This document shows positions 48,934 to 57,372 of a stretch of 64,000 bases of DNA, in pieces. The DNA is from Sphingobacterium sp. BN32 (GTDB taxonomy: Bacteria > Bacteroidota > Bacteroidia > Sphingobacteriales > Sphingobacteriaceae): positions 1,612,001 through 1,676,000 of the forward strand of contig NZ_CP129963.1 in NCBI RefSeq assembly GCF_030503615.1, written 5' to 3'. The notes beneath the pieces were generated by a model. That model searched no databases. It saw only the letters and a program-made list of their open reading frames with translations, and was not told where the DNA came from. A program made the position numbers and the translations under genes. How positions within the stretch are numbered: the stretch's first letter is position 1; each line of letters opens with the position of its first letter.

Positions 48934-49398
48934 GCAAAAAAGCTCCAATCTCACGATTCAAGCTTTTTGTGCGGAGAGTGAGGGATTGGTTCAGCCCCAC
49001 ATTCCCCAAACACAGCCCTGAACCTTCCAGAATCGAACCCCGGCCAGCCCAAGGTCCGAACCCTCACTACGCAAAAAAGCTCCAATCTTACGATTGAAGC
49101 TTTTTGTGCGGAGAGTGAGGGATTGGTTCAGCCCCACATTCCCCAAACACAGCCCTGAACCTTCCAGAACCGAACCCCGGCCAATCCAAGTTTCGAACCC
49201 TCACTACGCAAAAAAGCTCCAATCTTACGATTGAAGCTTTTTGTGCGGAGAGTAAGGGATTGGTTCAGCCCCACATTCCCCAAACACAGCCCTGAACCTT
49301 CCAGAATCGAACCCCGGCCAGCCCAAGGTTCGAACCCTCACTACGCAAAAAAGCTCCAATCTCACGATTGAAGCTTTTTGTGCGGAGAGTGAGGGATT
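48892..49398 (-). repeat. 137-bp tandem repeat array carrying tRNA-Ser 3' ends (about 3.7 copies)
   Basis: The unit GCAAAAAAGCTCC occurs at 48934, 49071, 49208 and 49345, exactly 137 bp apart. Full copies span 48892-49028, 49029-49165 and 49166-49302, and the fourth runs into the tRNA. On the minus strand each copy has the 16-nt 3' end of tRNA-Ser (T-stem 3' side, acceptor strand and discriminator) followed by the same terminator hairpin. A few substitutions (for example GAGAGTAAGGG in copy 3) show the copies are diverging. The first copy truncates the lipoprotein frame. The layout resembles the tyrT/rtT repeats of E. coli. Confidence 0.9.
49347..49379 (-). terminator. Terminator of tRNA-Ser
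   Basis: On the minus strand AAAAAGCTTCAATC pairs with GATTGGAGCTTTTTT around a GTGA loop and ends in a T tract; it starts 4 nt beyond the tRNA. The same hairpin occurs in every 137-bp repeat. Confidence 0.8.
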
Positions 49399-49467
49399 CG
49401 AACCCCCGAACCTGTGACAGTTAACGGTTTTCAAGACCGCCGCATTCGACCACTCTGCCAACTCTCC
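49383..49467 (-). tRNA. tRNA-Ser (UGA anticodon)
   Basis: An 85-nt class II tRNA on the minus strand: acceptor GGAGAGT with ACTCTCC, anticodon stem GCGGT/ACCGT, loop CTTGAAA with anticodon TGA, a long variable arm, and T arm with GGTTCGAATCC. The discriminator is G as expected for Ser; CCA is not encoded. It reads UCA and related serine codons. Confidence 0.95.
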
Positions 49468-49471
49468 GCGA

Positions 49472-49502
49472 CAAAAGTAGAAATTTTTAATCTCTCTCCA
49501 AA
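49472..49502 (-). promoter_or_regulatory. Promoter of tRNA-Ser
   Basis: On the minus strand TACTTTTG (49472-49479) is a TAnnTTTG -7 box, with TTTG (49499-49502) 19 bp upstream. Transcription should begin at or just before the mature 5' end. Confidence 0.7.
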
Positions 49503-49852
49503 ACTTATTTGATACTATACTGAAAATGAGCCTGATTAATTTTTAAGCCTATTTATTTTATGCATTTTTCCTCTCTTTTTTCATAATTCAAGGTATTTCG
49601 AATGAGATTTTTATCGCATTTGATGTGCAATTTCACCAAATCAACCTGTCGCTATTAGAAAATCTCTTCGATCTCTTAATAATCTCCAGTTACAAAATAG
49701 CTACACCATAGTGCTGATTTCTTTATGATTATCGAAAACAATGTGGTAAATTCCTGAAAATAGGGCGCTTATACATTTTAAATTAATGAATTCATATAAA
49801 AGGCACCGCTTTTGCTTATCTTAGAAATAATAAGAAATTAATATATCAAGTT
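49503..49852. other. Intergenic region upstream of the OmpA-family gene
   Basis: I see no coding frame, repeat or tRNA in these 350 bp. Just before the gene TATCTTAG (about 49818) is one mismatch from the -7 consensus and may be its promoter; the -33 element is not clear. Confidence 0.45.
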
Positions 49853-50731
49853 ATGATCAAACGTATAAGTATACCATTAGTGTTGTTAAGCGTCTTATTT
49901 ATATCATCTTGCGGGGTAAGTAAGAAAACGCACCAAGCATTAGAGCAGCAGCACAGAGATCTTGCTGAGCTATACCAAAAGAGTCAAGTAGATCTAGCCG
50001 AAAGTCGTTCAAGAGTAAAAAGCCTAGAAGATCAGCTAGAGCAGGAGCGCAAGAACAATGCTTCGCTAAAAGAAGCGTTAGCAAGATTGCAAGCGACTTT
50101 AGATAACAGTATCAGCAATACTTCCCAGGGAAATGCGAATATCTCGAAACTCGTAGACGAGATCAACGCATCAAATAAATACATCCAACATTTAGTGAAT
50201 ACCAAAGCAAAAAGCGACTCGCTTAATATGGTATTGACGAACAACTTAACGCGTTCATTGAGCCGCGAAGAGATGAAGGATGTTGATGTTCAGGTATTAA
50301 AAGGTGTTGTTTACATCTCGTTATCGGATAATATGCTTTATAAATCCGGTAGCTATGAAATCTCTGATAAAGCGGGAGAGACGCTGTCGAAGATTGCCAA
50401 GATTATCCAAGATTACAAAGACTACGATGTGCTAATCGAGGGTAACACGGACTCTGATCCGATCAATAAAGCAAATATCCGTAACAATTGGGACTTAAGT
50501 ACATTGCGTGCGTCGTCTGTTGTACAAGCGTTACAAAACAACTATGGTGTGGATCCTAAGCGCTTAACTGCAGGTGGTCGTGGTGAATATAACCCAATCG
50601 CGAGCAACAGCACAGCCGAAGGTAAAGCTAGAAACCGTAGAACACAAATTATTATTACGCCGAAATTAGACCAATTCATGGAGCTGATTGATAAGGCACC
50701 GGAAACAAATGATGTCCCGGTAACAGAATAA
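49853..50731 (+). CDS. OmpA-family lipoprotein with coiled coil
   Basis: The 292-residue protein has a lipoprotein signal (FISSC, Cys20), a long coiled coil at about 27-125 rich in Gln, Glu, Arg and Leu, and an OmpA peptidoglycan-binding domain at about 150-278 with the expected Asp and Arg pair (NNWDLSTLRASSVVQAL, RNRRTQIIITP). It likely tethers the outer membrane to peptidoglycan. A strong terminator follows, then the repeat element B. Confidence 0.92.
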   Translation: MIKRISIPLVLLSVLFISSCGVSKKTHQALEQQHRDLAELYQKSQVDLAESRSRVKSLEDQLEQERKNNASLKEALARLQATLDNSISNTSQGNANISKLVDEINASNKYIQHLVNTKAKSDSLNMVLTNNLTRSLSREEMKDVDVQVLKGVVYISLSDNMLYKSGSYEISDKAGETLSKIAKIIQDYKDYDVLIEGNTDSDPINKANIRNNWDLSTLRASSVVQALQNNYGVDPKRLTAGGRGEYNPIASNSTAEGKARNRRTQIIITPKLDQFMELIDKAPETNDVPVTE

Positions 50732-50737
50732 ATAAAC

Positions 50738-50768
50738 AAAAAAGTCGTTCTTTTCGAACGGCTTTTTT
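50738..50768 (+). terminator. Terminator of the OmpA-family gene
   Basis: AAAAAAGTCGTTC/GAACGGCTTTTTT (one G-U pair) with a TTTT loop ends in a T tract; it is 7 bp beyond the stop. Confidence 0.85.
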
Positions 50769-50770
50769 GT

Positions 50771-51341
50771 TAGTACTTAGTACTTAGTAGTTAGTATCTA
50801 GACCTAGGGCGGCTATAGATGTGAGATATTAGACATTAGACACAAGATCCTGAATATCCTTTTTTCCTTCCTTTCCTGGTTCAGACAAAGAACATTCTGC
50901 CTATCCTTAAATCCTTCCTTTCCTGGTTCAGACAAAGAACATTCTGCCTATCCTTAAATCCTTCCTTTATTGGTTCAGACAAAGAATATCCTGACCATAT
51001 TCTCATCCATCCTACTTTTTTCTTTTTTCAAATCAACATGCAATACAGATTGATCGAAGGCGTATCTACCTTTCGTCTACTCAAAGCCCTTTCAAACCCA
51101 ATGTAAACCCAATGTATAACCCAATCAGAGCCGCTCGGAAAGGGGTTTGATATGGGAGACAAATGGTTATAGTAAATGTGAAATAGCATTCAGTCTTAAG
51201 CCAAGATCCTGCCTACCTAGAAATCCTTCCTTTCTAGGTTCAAAACAAAAGCAATCCAATAGATTCTCAGACAGATCTCTAATGTCTAAATTCTATACCC
51301 GCCATAGGTCTAAATACTAACTACTAACTACTAACTACTAA
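50771..51341. repeat. Intergenic inverted-repeat element, copy B, with 47-bp tandem repeats
   Basis: The ends form a long imperfect inverted repeat: 50771-50840 (TAGTAGTTAGTATCTAGACC... TTAGACATTAGA) pairs with 51278-51341, the shared core TAGACCTA-GGCGG being clear on both sides. Inside, CCTTCCTTTCCTGGTTCAGAC starts at 50866, 50913 and 50960, a 47-bp period, with one further diverged copy near 51222-51240. A triplicated AACCCAATGT-like unit near 51098-51124 and TCAAACCC/GGGTTTGA (51092-51099 with 51143-51150) add a second internal hairpin. No frame looks coding. It shares ends and inner units with element A at 4038-4350. Confidence 0.7.
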
Positions 51342-52096
51342 CAAAATGGCCGACAAAACTACCAAGCTTAGGATCACGATTTTAAATTCGCGTTCTGGTA
51401 ATATTTTGACGAGTTTAATGCCTAAAAACCACCTAAGAGGATGAAAGGAATTGCTAAAAGATTGAGGATAAATCCGTCCCAAGAGAGATTTTTCCAGACG
51501 AATAATTGGAGAGGAATTTTTGAGAAGTTTAGGATCATAATGAACCAGGCACCTGTTGCAACTAGCGTAAATTTATCTAATTTCTTTGAGAGGAGGTAAA
51601 CCGTTAAGGTAGGGCCTGCGGCATTGCCTATCATCGTTGAAAATCCTGTTATGAGACCGAAAAGAGGGGAGTACCACCATTTCTTGGTGAATTCCGTACT
51701 TTGGTTTATTCTATCTTGCCGATTGCCCCAAAGCATAATTCCTACGCCAAGGATAATACAGGCGCCCATTAAGATTTTAAAAATTCGGTCATCGATATAA
51801 TCGCCAACAATTAACCCGATGATTAAACCGATAACTGCAAAGGGTAGCAGCTTTTTAACTTCCGACCAGTTGAATTGTTTTCTATAGTAGATGACGGCGA
51901 CTAAATCAGCAATACAAAGCAGAATTAGCACAATGCCGGTCGAGTATTTTGCTCCGAATAATAAAGCAAATAGTGGGACGGCTAGCGTCCCGACGTTTTG
52001 GATTCCGGTTTTTGATGTACCGATAAGCATGGCACAAAAAAAATACAGTACCCAGCCCATCGGTGTTGGTATTAATGCTAAGGCATTATCCCACAT
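51324..52096 (-). pseudogene. TauE/SafE-family sulfite/anion exporter, C-terminal frameshift
   Basis: The intact frame 51421-52096 (224 residues) has about 7 membrane segments (VLYFFCAMLIGTSKTGIQNV, LLCIADLVAVIYYRK, PLFGLITGFSTMIGNAAGP) and stops at LLGGF. One extra base in the A5 run at 51424-51428 would let reading continue G-F-L-G-I-K-L-V-K-I-L-P-E-R-E-F-K-I-V-I to a TAG at 51324-51326, exactly the missing family C-terminus. The restored end lies inside the right arm of element B. A sequencing or assembly error in the homopolymer is equally possible. It overlaps the HAD gene start region by 11 bp. Confidence 0.75.
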
Positions 52097-52754
52097 AAGA
52101 CTGGATCATGTTAAGTACCTGTTTAGCATCGATATGCTTATAATTCGGGATATAGCTTGTACACACGGGCAGTTCTTCTTGCTTATGCGAACTCAATACA
52201 CCTACAACCTGCATACCTGCGTTTAATCCGGCCGTAATCCCCGAAAAGGAGTCCTCGAAAACCATACAATGCTTTGGTTCTACGCCTAAATTAGCAGCCG
52301 ATTTCAGATAGACCTCCGGATGTGGTTTATGTAGGCTTACGTTCTCACTGCCCAAAGTGGACTGAAAAAATGGACGTATGGCAAGTGCATCTAAAATAAG
52401 ATCCATATTGGCACGTGGTGCTGAAGTAGCCACCCCGAGTTTAAATTCGTGTGCTTGGAGGTCTGTAAGGAACTCTTGTAAATAGGGAAGGGATTTCGCT
52501 TCTGATTTATAGATCTCACGGAACAGGCCTTCTTTTTCATCTTCTAAGGTCAACAATTCCTCACCGAAGATCTTACGTCCGAAAAAATGCGTAAAGATAT
52601 AGCTGTTATGCTTGCCATACATATGCTGTTCAAACTGCTGTTGGTTGTAAGAAATCTTGTGACGATCAAAAAATACTTCAAAGGCTTTGGCATGATAGGG
52701 ATTGGTGTGGGCTATAACACCATCCATATCGAAGATTGCTGCAAAATTTTTCAT
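52086..52754 (-). CDS. HAD-superfamily phosphatase, beta-phosphoglucomutase-like
   Basis: The 222-residue protein has motif I D9-x-D11 (FDMDGVIAHTN), a cap domain at about 15-85, motif II TSAPRANMD, motif III Lys in SLHKPHPEVYL and motif IV EDSFSGITAGL. The order and cap type fit beta-phosphoglucomutase or small sugar-phosphate phosphatases; the substrate cannot be decided. It overlaps the TauE-type gene by 11 bp. Confidence 0.88.
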   Translation of the reverse strand: MKNFAAIFDMDGVIAHTNPYHAKAFEVFFDRHKISYNQQQFEQHMYGKHNSYIFTHFFGRKIFGEELLTLEDEKEGLFREIYKSEAKSLPYLQEFLTDLQAHEFKLGVATSAPRANMDLILDALAIRPFFQSTLGSENVSLHKPHPEVYLKSAANLGVEPKHCMVFEDSFSGITAGLNAGMQVVGVLSSHKQEELPVCTSYIPNYKHIDAKQVLNMIQSYVG

Positions 52755-52805
52755 TGCAACAAAGGTATAAAACTTTCATTACACTACTGAAGGACGAGGC
52801 TAACC

Positions 52806-53975
52806 CTATTGAATACGAGAGCCTAGCATCTGATACGCCTGGTCGATAAAATTATAGAAAGAGGATTGCGGATTGGTACGACCGATTTTATCTATTGCAT
52901 GACCTAAGCGAACGATAATCAGTTCGTCTTGCGGCACCACAATAACGTATTGCCCTAAATGTCCATCCATATAGAAGTAAGGCTTATCTTTATATTCGCC
53001 CATCCACCAGCCATAGCCATATTGTGGTGATTCAGGATATCTAGGTTGGATGGAGTTTGCGACATATGCTGAATCTAGTAGTTGCTGTCCATTCCATCGG
53101 CCGTGGTTTAAATAGAGCTTTCCAAATCTGGCAAAGTCCTTCGCATTACTTGCGATACAACAGTAGGCTTTTTCAATTCCGTTTTTCTCGCTATCAACCT
53201 GCCAGATTGCGCTATGTTCGGCACCCATCGGCTTCCAGAAATAGCTGGACATCAGTTCACTCAAAGATGATTTTGTAGCTCTTTGCAGCGCAATTCCCAG
53301 CATCTGTGTGTCACCACTTTGATAGATAAAGTTTTGTCCAGGTTTCTTGTCGACTGGAAGGGCAGGAATAGCGCCCTGTATATCTTTATCAAAATACAGA
53401 CGTGTTGTAATCGAGAATGGATTATAATAACTTTCGTCCCAAGTGATGCCCGAACTCATCGATACCAAATCTTCCATGGTCAGTGCTTCTGCGAATTGAC
53501 CGGTAAGCTCAGGTATAAAATCTCTCACTTTTTGTTGCAAGCCGCTTACTTTTCCTTCTTCCAAAGCTTTTCCTAGTATCGCAGCGGTTATGCTTTTCGC
53601 CATCGAAAAAGAATTGGATTTTGAGCTGTCTGAATATCCTCCATAGTATTCCTCGAACCAAACGCTATCCTGATGGATGATGACATAGGCTACTGAACCC
53701 CATCGCTCGTGAATACGTTTCAAGGAATCGGTAATCGGAACGGTATTGTAAGCTGTAGATTTTGGCCAGGGTTGTGGACTCCCCGCCTCGATCTTATGGT
53801 TGTCGAAATAGCGATAATCATCCAAGTAGGCGGTTTGATGCCCCTGCATATAGATGACATAAACGCCCTTTAGTATATAATCGACGCCAAAGGCATACAT
53901 AGCAATAAGCAAAACAAATATAAGGCTAACGAGAGAAATCGATAACCATTTAAGAAACTTTAAGAAGTATGTCAT
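52806..53975 (-). CDS. Serine hydrolase, class C beta-lactamase/PBP-like
   Basis: The 389-residue protein has one N-terminal membrane segment (about 10-30), then a beta-lactamase-fold domain with S124-x-x-K127 (SFSMAKSITAA), a YQSGD segment in place of YxN, and GHLGQ in place of the KTG triad. It may be an esterase, peptidase or beta-lactamase-related enzyme facing the periplasm. It sits between the HAD phosphatase gene and mazG on the same strand. Confidence 0.85.
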   Translation of the reverse strand: MTYFLKFLKWLSISLVSLIFVLLIAMYAFGVDYILKGVYVIYMQGHQTAYLDDYRYFDNHKIEAGSPQPWPKSTAYNTVPITDSLKRIHERWGSVAYVIIHQDSVWFEEYYGGYSDSSKSNSFSMAKSITAAILGKALEEGKVSGLQQKVRDFIPELTGQFAEALTMEDLVSMSSGITWDESYYNPFSITTRLYFDKDIQGAIPALPVDKKPGQNFIYQSGDTQMLGIALQRATKSSLSELMSSYFWKPMGAEHSAIWQVDSEKNGIEKAYCCIASNAKDFARFGKLYLNHGRWNGQQLLDSAYVANSIQPRYPESPQYGYGWWMGEYKDKPYFYMDGHLGQYVIVVPQDELIIVRLGHAIDKIGRTNPQSSFYNFIDQAYQMLGSRIQ

Positions 53976-54028
53976 GTTGGGAAACCTTGGTACGCTTAAA
54001 GATATTAAAAAGAATGCGTAATAAGATA

Positions 54029-54832
54029 TTATTTTACGCTTTTGGCTTCATTCCAATACACATCCATTTCCTCCAAGCTCATGTCTCTCAATTCCCTGCC
54101 ATTTTCCTTTGCTTTCTCCTCAAGATAACTGAAACGGAAGATAAATTTCTTGTTCGTTTTTTCCAATGCATTTTCTGGATTGATGCCGATATGGCGGGCA
54201 TAGTTTATCAGCGAGAACAACAAATCACCAAACTCCGCCTCGGCACGTTCCTTATCTATCGCATCCTGATTGATGTCAAATTCGGCTTTAAACTCTGCAA
54301 GTTCCTCTTCCACCTTTGCCCAAACCTCTTTTTTATCCTCCCAATCAAATCCAACACCTCGAACCTTGTCTTGGATGCGATAAGCTTTCACCAATGCAGG
54401 TAGACTCTTTGGAACACCAGATAGAACCGACTTATTCCCTTCTTTGAGCTTTAAACTTTCCCAATTCTGTTTAACGTCGTCCTCATTCTCTACGATTGTA
54501 TCGCTATAAATATGCGGATGTCTAGAAATCAATTTATCACAGATCGCATTTAGAACATCGACAATATTAAATTGCTCTTCTTCTTCAGCGATGCGCGCAT
54601 AGAAAACCAAGTGCATCAATATATCGCCTAGCTCTTTTTTGATTTCGGGCATATCATTTTCCAAAATAGCATCCGCCAATTCGTACATCTCCTCGATAGT
54701 CAAATGACGAAGACTTTCCATCGTCTGTTTCTTATCCCACGGACATTCAACGCGCAGGGTATAAAGGACTTCTAATAGACGTTCGAAAGCTTCAGCGGGT
54801 GTGTCTTTAGCTGTAGGAGGGATGATAGCCAT
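54029..54832 (-). CDS. mazG: MazG nucleoside triphosphate pyrophosphohydrolase
   Basis: MazG hydrolyses NTPs/dNTPs to NMPs and pyrophosphate and so cleans nucleotide pools. The 267-residue protein has two MazG helices blocks: the first with LTIEEMYELADAILEND and EIKKELGDILMHLVFYARIAEEE, providing the EExxE/ExxD metal-binding pattern, and a second with ELAEFKAE and EAEFGDLLFSLINYARHIG. Length is normal for a two-domain enzyme. Confidence 0.94.
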   Translation of the reverse strand: MAIIPPTAKDTPAEAFERLLEVLYTLRVECPWDKKQTMESLRHLTIEEMYELADAILENDMPEIKKELGDILMHLVFYARIAEEEEQFNIVDVLNAICDKLISRHPHIYSDTIVENEDDVKQNWESLKLKEGNKSVLSGVPKSLPALVKAYRIQDKVRGVGFDWEDKKEVWAKVEEELAEFKAEFDINQDAIDKERAEAEFGDLLFSLINYARHIGINPENALEKTNKKFIFRFSYLEEKAKENGRELRDMSLEEMDVYWNEAKSVK

Positions 54833-54902
54833 GAATATTGTGGTTTCTTTAATAAAACAATAAGCAAAGTTAGCTGTTTTTAATTAAAAGAAGATTAATA
54901 CC

Positions 54903-55211
54903 ATGGAGAAATCAACTTACAAGTACGCTTCAGCATCGGAAGCATTAAAACATCTTACAGACTCAGGCTATACCGTAGATTTTAATATTGAGTTTGACGA
55001 GCTGTCTGTAGAAGCGGCAGACTATGAGATCGACTATCTATATCGTTATGAAGGTATGACCGACCCCGCCGACGAATCCAGTGTTTACGGAATTAGAAAT
55101 ATTCATAACGGGAAAAAAGGCGTTTTTGTCGCTGGTGATCTTTCCCTCATTGAAGGAAAGAAAAGAGACATTATTCTAGATTTAGAGTTGCGCTATAGAA
55201 ATAAACAATAG
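54903..55211 (+). CDS. Small conserved protein (often misannotated as PRPP synthetase)
   Basis: The 102-residue acidic soluble protein has SASEALKHLTDSGYTVDFNI, then ADYEIDYLYRYEGMTDPADESS and IHNGKKGVFV. This pattern is common in Bacteroidota; databases sometimes label it phosphoribosylpyrophosphate synthetase, but no PRPP-binding motif is present and the size excludes the enzyme. Function unknown. Divergent from mazG. Confidence 0.75.
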   Translation: MEKSTYKYASASEALKHLTDSGYTVDFNIEFDELSVEAADYEIDYLYRYEGMTDPADESSVYGIRNIHNGKKGVFVAGDLSLIEGKKRDIILDLELRYRNKQ

Positions 55212-55397
55212 TCAATTCTGATAAATATTTAAGTGAGCTTAGGCATAGCAACGATTTGCTATGCCTTTGTTGTTAAATAACCAATCCAGCTTTTCGGAAA
55301 CTAGAATTTCGATTCTTATTGCAATTCCTATTGATAGATTAAAGTTATTTAATTGTCTTATTTAAACGCGTCAGTAGCATTTGCGTAAATCGCTTCG

Positions 55398-55405
55398 TAC
55401 ATTTG
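55398..55405 (+). promoter_or_regulatory. Promoter -7 box of oxyR
   Basis: TACATTTG matches TAnnTTTG; it lies 19 bp before the oxyR ATG. A TTTG at 55380-55383 is only 14 bp upstream, so the -33 element is uncertain. Confidence 0.5.
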
Positions 55406-55424
55406 TATAGTTAAAATTTATAAC

Positions 55425-56366
55425 ATGACCCTTGTTCAATTAGAATATATTATAGCGGTAGATACCTACCGCAGTTTTGTAGCCGCTGCGGAGAAATGTT
55501 TTGTGACGCAGCCTACGCTGAGTATGCAGATCCAAAAACTAGAGGAATCCTTAGGGGTAAAGATTTTTGATCGAAGCAGGCAACCTGTCGTCACGACTGA
55601 GATTGGCGAGAAAATTATTGAACAGGCGCGTACCGTGCTGACCGAAAGTAAAAAGATCGCTGAACTATTGCAAGCGGAGCGCGGAGAATTAACAGGTGAT
55701 CTTCGTATTGGTGTGATTCCTACTGTTGCACCCTATTTACTGCCCAATGTGATTTCCAACTTCTTGAAGAAATACACCAAGCTGAAACTACATATTTGGG
55801 AATATACCACCGAACAGATTATTCAGGAATTAAAACTCGGAACGCTTGATTGTGGGATACTATCAACTCCTTTACATGAGCCTTCGATTCAAGAAACGCC
55901 ATTATTTTATGAGACTTTCGTCGCATATGTCTCAGAACGCAGTGGTCTGTTTGGCAAGAAAGCGGTTGGTCCAGATGAGCTGTCGGAAGATAAACTATGG
56001 TTATTGAATGAAGGGCACTGCATGCGTGGACAGGTGCTCAGTATTTGCAACTATAAGCATAACCACTCCTTAGAAGGTACTTTCGACTATAATACCGGAA
56101 GTGTGGAAACCTTGAAGCGCATGGTTGATTTGAATGGTGGGATAACGATACTGCCTGAAATGAGCATTGTTAGTTATAATGATGAACAGATGCAGCATAT
56201 TCGCTATTTCAAATCTCCGGAACCTGTTAGAGAAATTAGTTTAGTGACCCCACAGAACTACGTGAAAAAACATGCGATCAACACGCTCAAGAACGAGATT
56301 CTCAATATAGTTCCAGAACGATTTAAGTCTAGAAAGAAGAAAGAGGTAGTGGGGTTTTCGCTGTAA
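55425..56366 (+). CDS. oxyR: LysR-family hydrogen-peroxide regulator OxyR
   Basis: The 313-residue protein has an N-terminal winged helix-turn-helix (AAEKCFVTQPTLSMQIQKLE) and an LysR effector domain. Two Cys stand at C199 and C208 (EGHCMRGQVLSICNY), the same numbering and spacing as the redox pair of E. coli OxyR, so direct peroxide sensing by a disulfide switch is well supported. A plausible target in this window is katG (42131-44413). Confidence 0.93.
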   Translation: MTLVQLEYIIAVDTYRSFVAAAEKCFVTQPTLSMQIQKLEESLGVKIFDRSRQPVVTTEIGEKIIEQARTVLTESKKIAELLQAERGELTGDLRIGVIPTVAPYLLPNVISNFLKKYTKLKLHIWEYTTEQIIQELKLGTLDCGILSTPLHEPSIQETPLFYETFVAYVSERSGLFGKKAVGPDELSEDKLWLLNEGHCMRGQVLSICNYKHNHSLEGTFDYNTGSVETLKRMVDLNGGITILPEMSIVSYNDEQMQHIRYFKSPEPVREISLVTPQNYVKKHAINTLKNEILNIVPERFKSRKKKEVVGFSL

Positions 56367-56380
56367 TTGAGGGAGAATAC

Positions 56381-56413
56381 TATAAAAAATAGAGCCGTTT
56401 CATTAAACGGCTC
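56381..56413. terminator. Bidirectional terminator of oxyR and ribE
   Basis: GAGCCGTTT/AAACGGCTC (56392-56400 with 56405-56413) with a CATT loop; on the minus strand it is followed by TATTTTTTATA. Confidence 0.75.
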
Positions 56414-56519
56414 CTCGACTGTTTTCTAAATTCAAAAATGCTTTTTTAGATTTCCCGCGTCAAATGTTCGATTAAGAGAGTAGAAACTCAACCGATTATT
56501 GTCGTGCGTGATTCCAATA

Positions 56520-57110
56520 TTACCCTCGTAGCTCCATAATTCGAGTAACATATTTCCCGATTATATCAAATTCCAGGTTTACCGTTTGACCGACTTGTAG
56601 ATCTTTCATGTTCGTATGTTCCAATGTAAAGGGAATAATTGCTACAGAAAAACTATTTCTTTCCGAGTTTACCACTGTCAAACTAATACCATTAACTGTG
56701 ATAGATCCCTTTTCAACGGTTATATTTTTATGGCCGGGTTCATACTCAAAAGTAAATAGCACACTTCCATCTTGCGGATCTGCAGCAACGCAGATTGCGG
56801 TTTGGTCTACATGGCCCTGAACGATATGCCCATCTAATCGGCCGCCAATTTGTGTACAGCGTTCTAGATTGACCGCATCACCTTCTTTCAGCATGCCCAG
56901 ATTACTTTTCTCCAGCGTCTCTTTAATCGCAGTAACCTTATGTACGCCAGGCTCCAATTGGACAACCGTTAAACAAACGCCATTATGCGATACGCTTTGA
57001 TCCACTTTTAATTCATCACTGATAGCGGATTCTATATAGAAATGAAGGTTTGATAATTCTGACTCAATCTTTTGAACGGTTCCAATGGTTTCGATGATTC
57101 CTGTGAACAT
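56520..57110 (-). CDS. ribE: Riboflavin synthase, alpha-chain type
   Basis: The enzyme dismutates two molecules of 6,7-dimethyl-8-ribityllumazine into riboflavin. The 196-residue protein starts MFTGIIETIGTV and contains two lumazine-binding repeats, the first with VSHNGVCLTVV and LERC..GRLDGHIVQGHVD (the conserved Cys-G-x-x and G-H-x-V-x-G-H-V-D patterns), the second with ITVNGISLTVV and EHTNM. Single gene; no FMN riboswitch was seen upstream. Confidence 0.96.
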   Translation of the reverse strand: MFTGIIETIGTVQKIESELSNLHFYIESAISDELKVDQSVSHNGVCLTVVQLEPGVHKVTAIKETLEKSNLGMLKEGDAVNLERCTQIGGRLDGHIVQGHVDQTAICVAADPQDGSVLFTFEYEPGHKNITVEKGSITVNGISLTVVNSERNSFSVAIIPFTLEHTNMKDLQVGQTVNLEFDIIGKYVTRIMELRG

Positions 57111-57195
57111 ATAATTCCTTTTTGTTTAATTACAAATATACGGTATTGCTTTCTAATAGGCTAGGAGGGGGATTCTTAAAATATTTTAAAAAATA

Positions 57196-57300
57196 TTTGC
57201 AAAAGTGTAGAATGTACACTATCTTTGTGTCATCATAATTTAGGTTTATAATTGGTTATTAAAGGTTTTCATTCTCCCCGTTTGAAAACCTTTATCTTTT
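57196..57300 (+). ncRNA. Candidate small RNA 1 (promoter to terminator, no ORF)
   Basis: A consensus promoter (TTTG 57196-57199, 20 bp, TATCTTTG 57220-57227) is followed by a short stretch without a coding frame and a terminator: AAAGGTTTTCA/TGAAAACCTTT (57261-57271 with 57283-57293) then ATCTTTT. The implied transcript is about 65-70 nt from near 57232. The segment TTAGGTTTA...TTGGTTATT also occurs, diverged, in candidate 2. Confidence 0.5.
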
Positions 57301-57372
57301 AAAATTAATATCCTGATTTCCAACTGGTTAATGTTTTTGCATTAAAGTACAGCCTTTAATTACACAAATATA

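Noticed and set aside
48892..49398. CRISPR array
   Set aside because: The repeats are 137 bp with no variable spacers between short repeats, and no cas gene is present.
49225..49461. 78-codon minus-strand frame across tRNA-Ser and the repeat (MAEWSNAAVLKTVNC...)
   Set aside because: It is the tRNA-Ser gene and its terminator read as protein; this sequence is a well-known false ORF over tRNA-Ser genes.
50866..51006. CRISPR-like array of 47-bp units
   Set aside because: The whole 47-bp unit is conserved, so there are no unique spacers; it is a plain tandem repeat.
57111..57195. FMN riboswitch upstream of ribE
   Set aside because: The RFN-element conserved boxes are not visible in this stretch.
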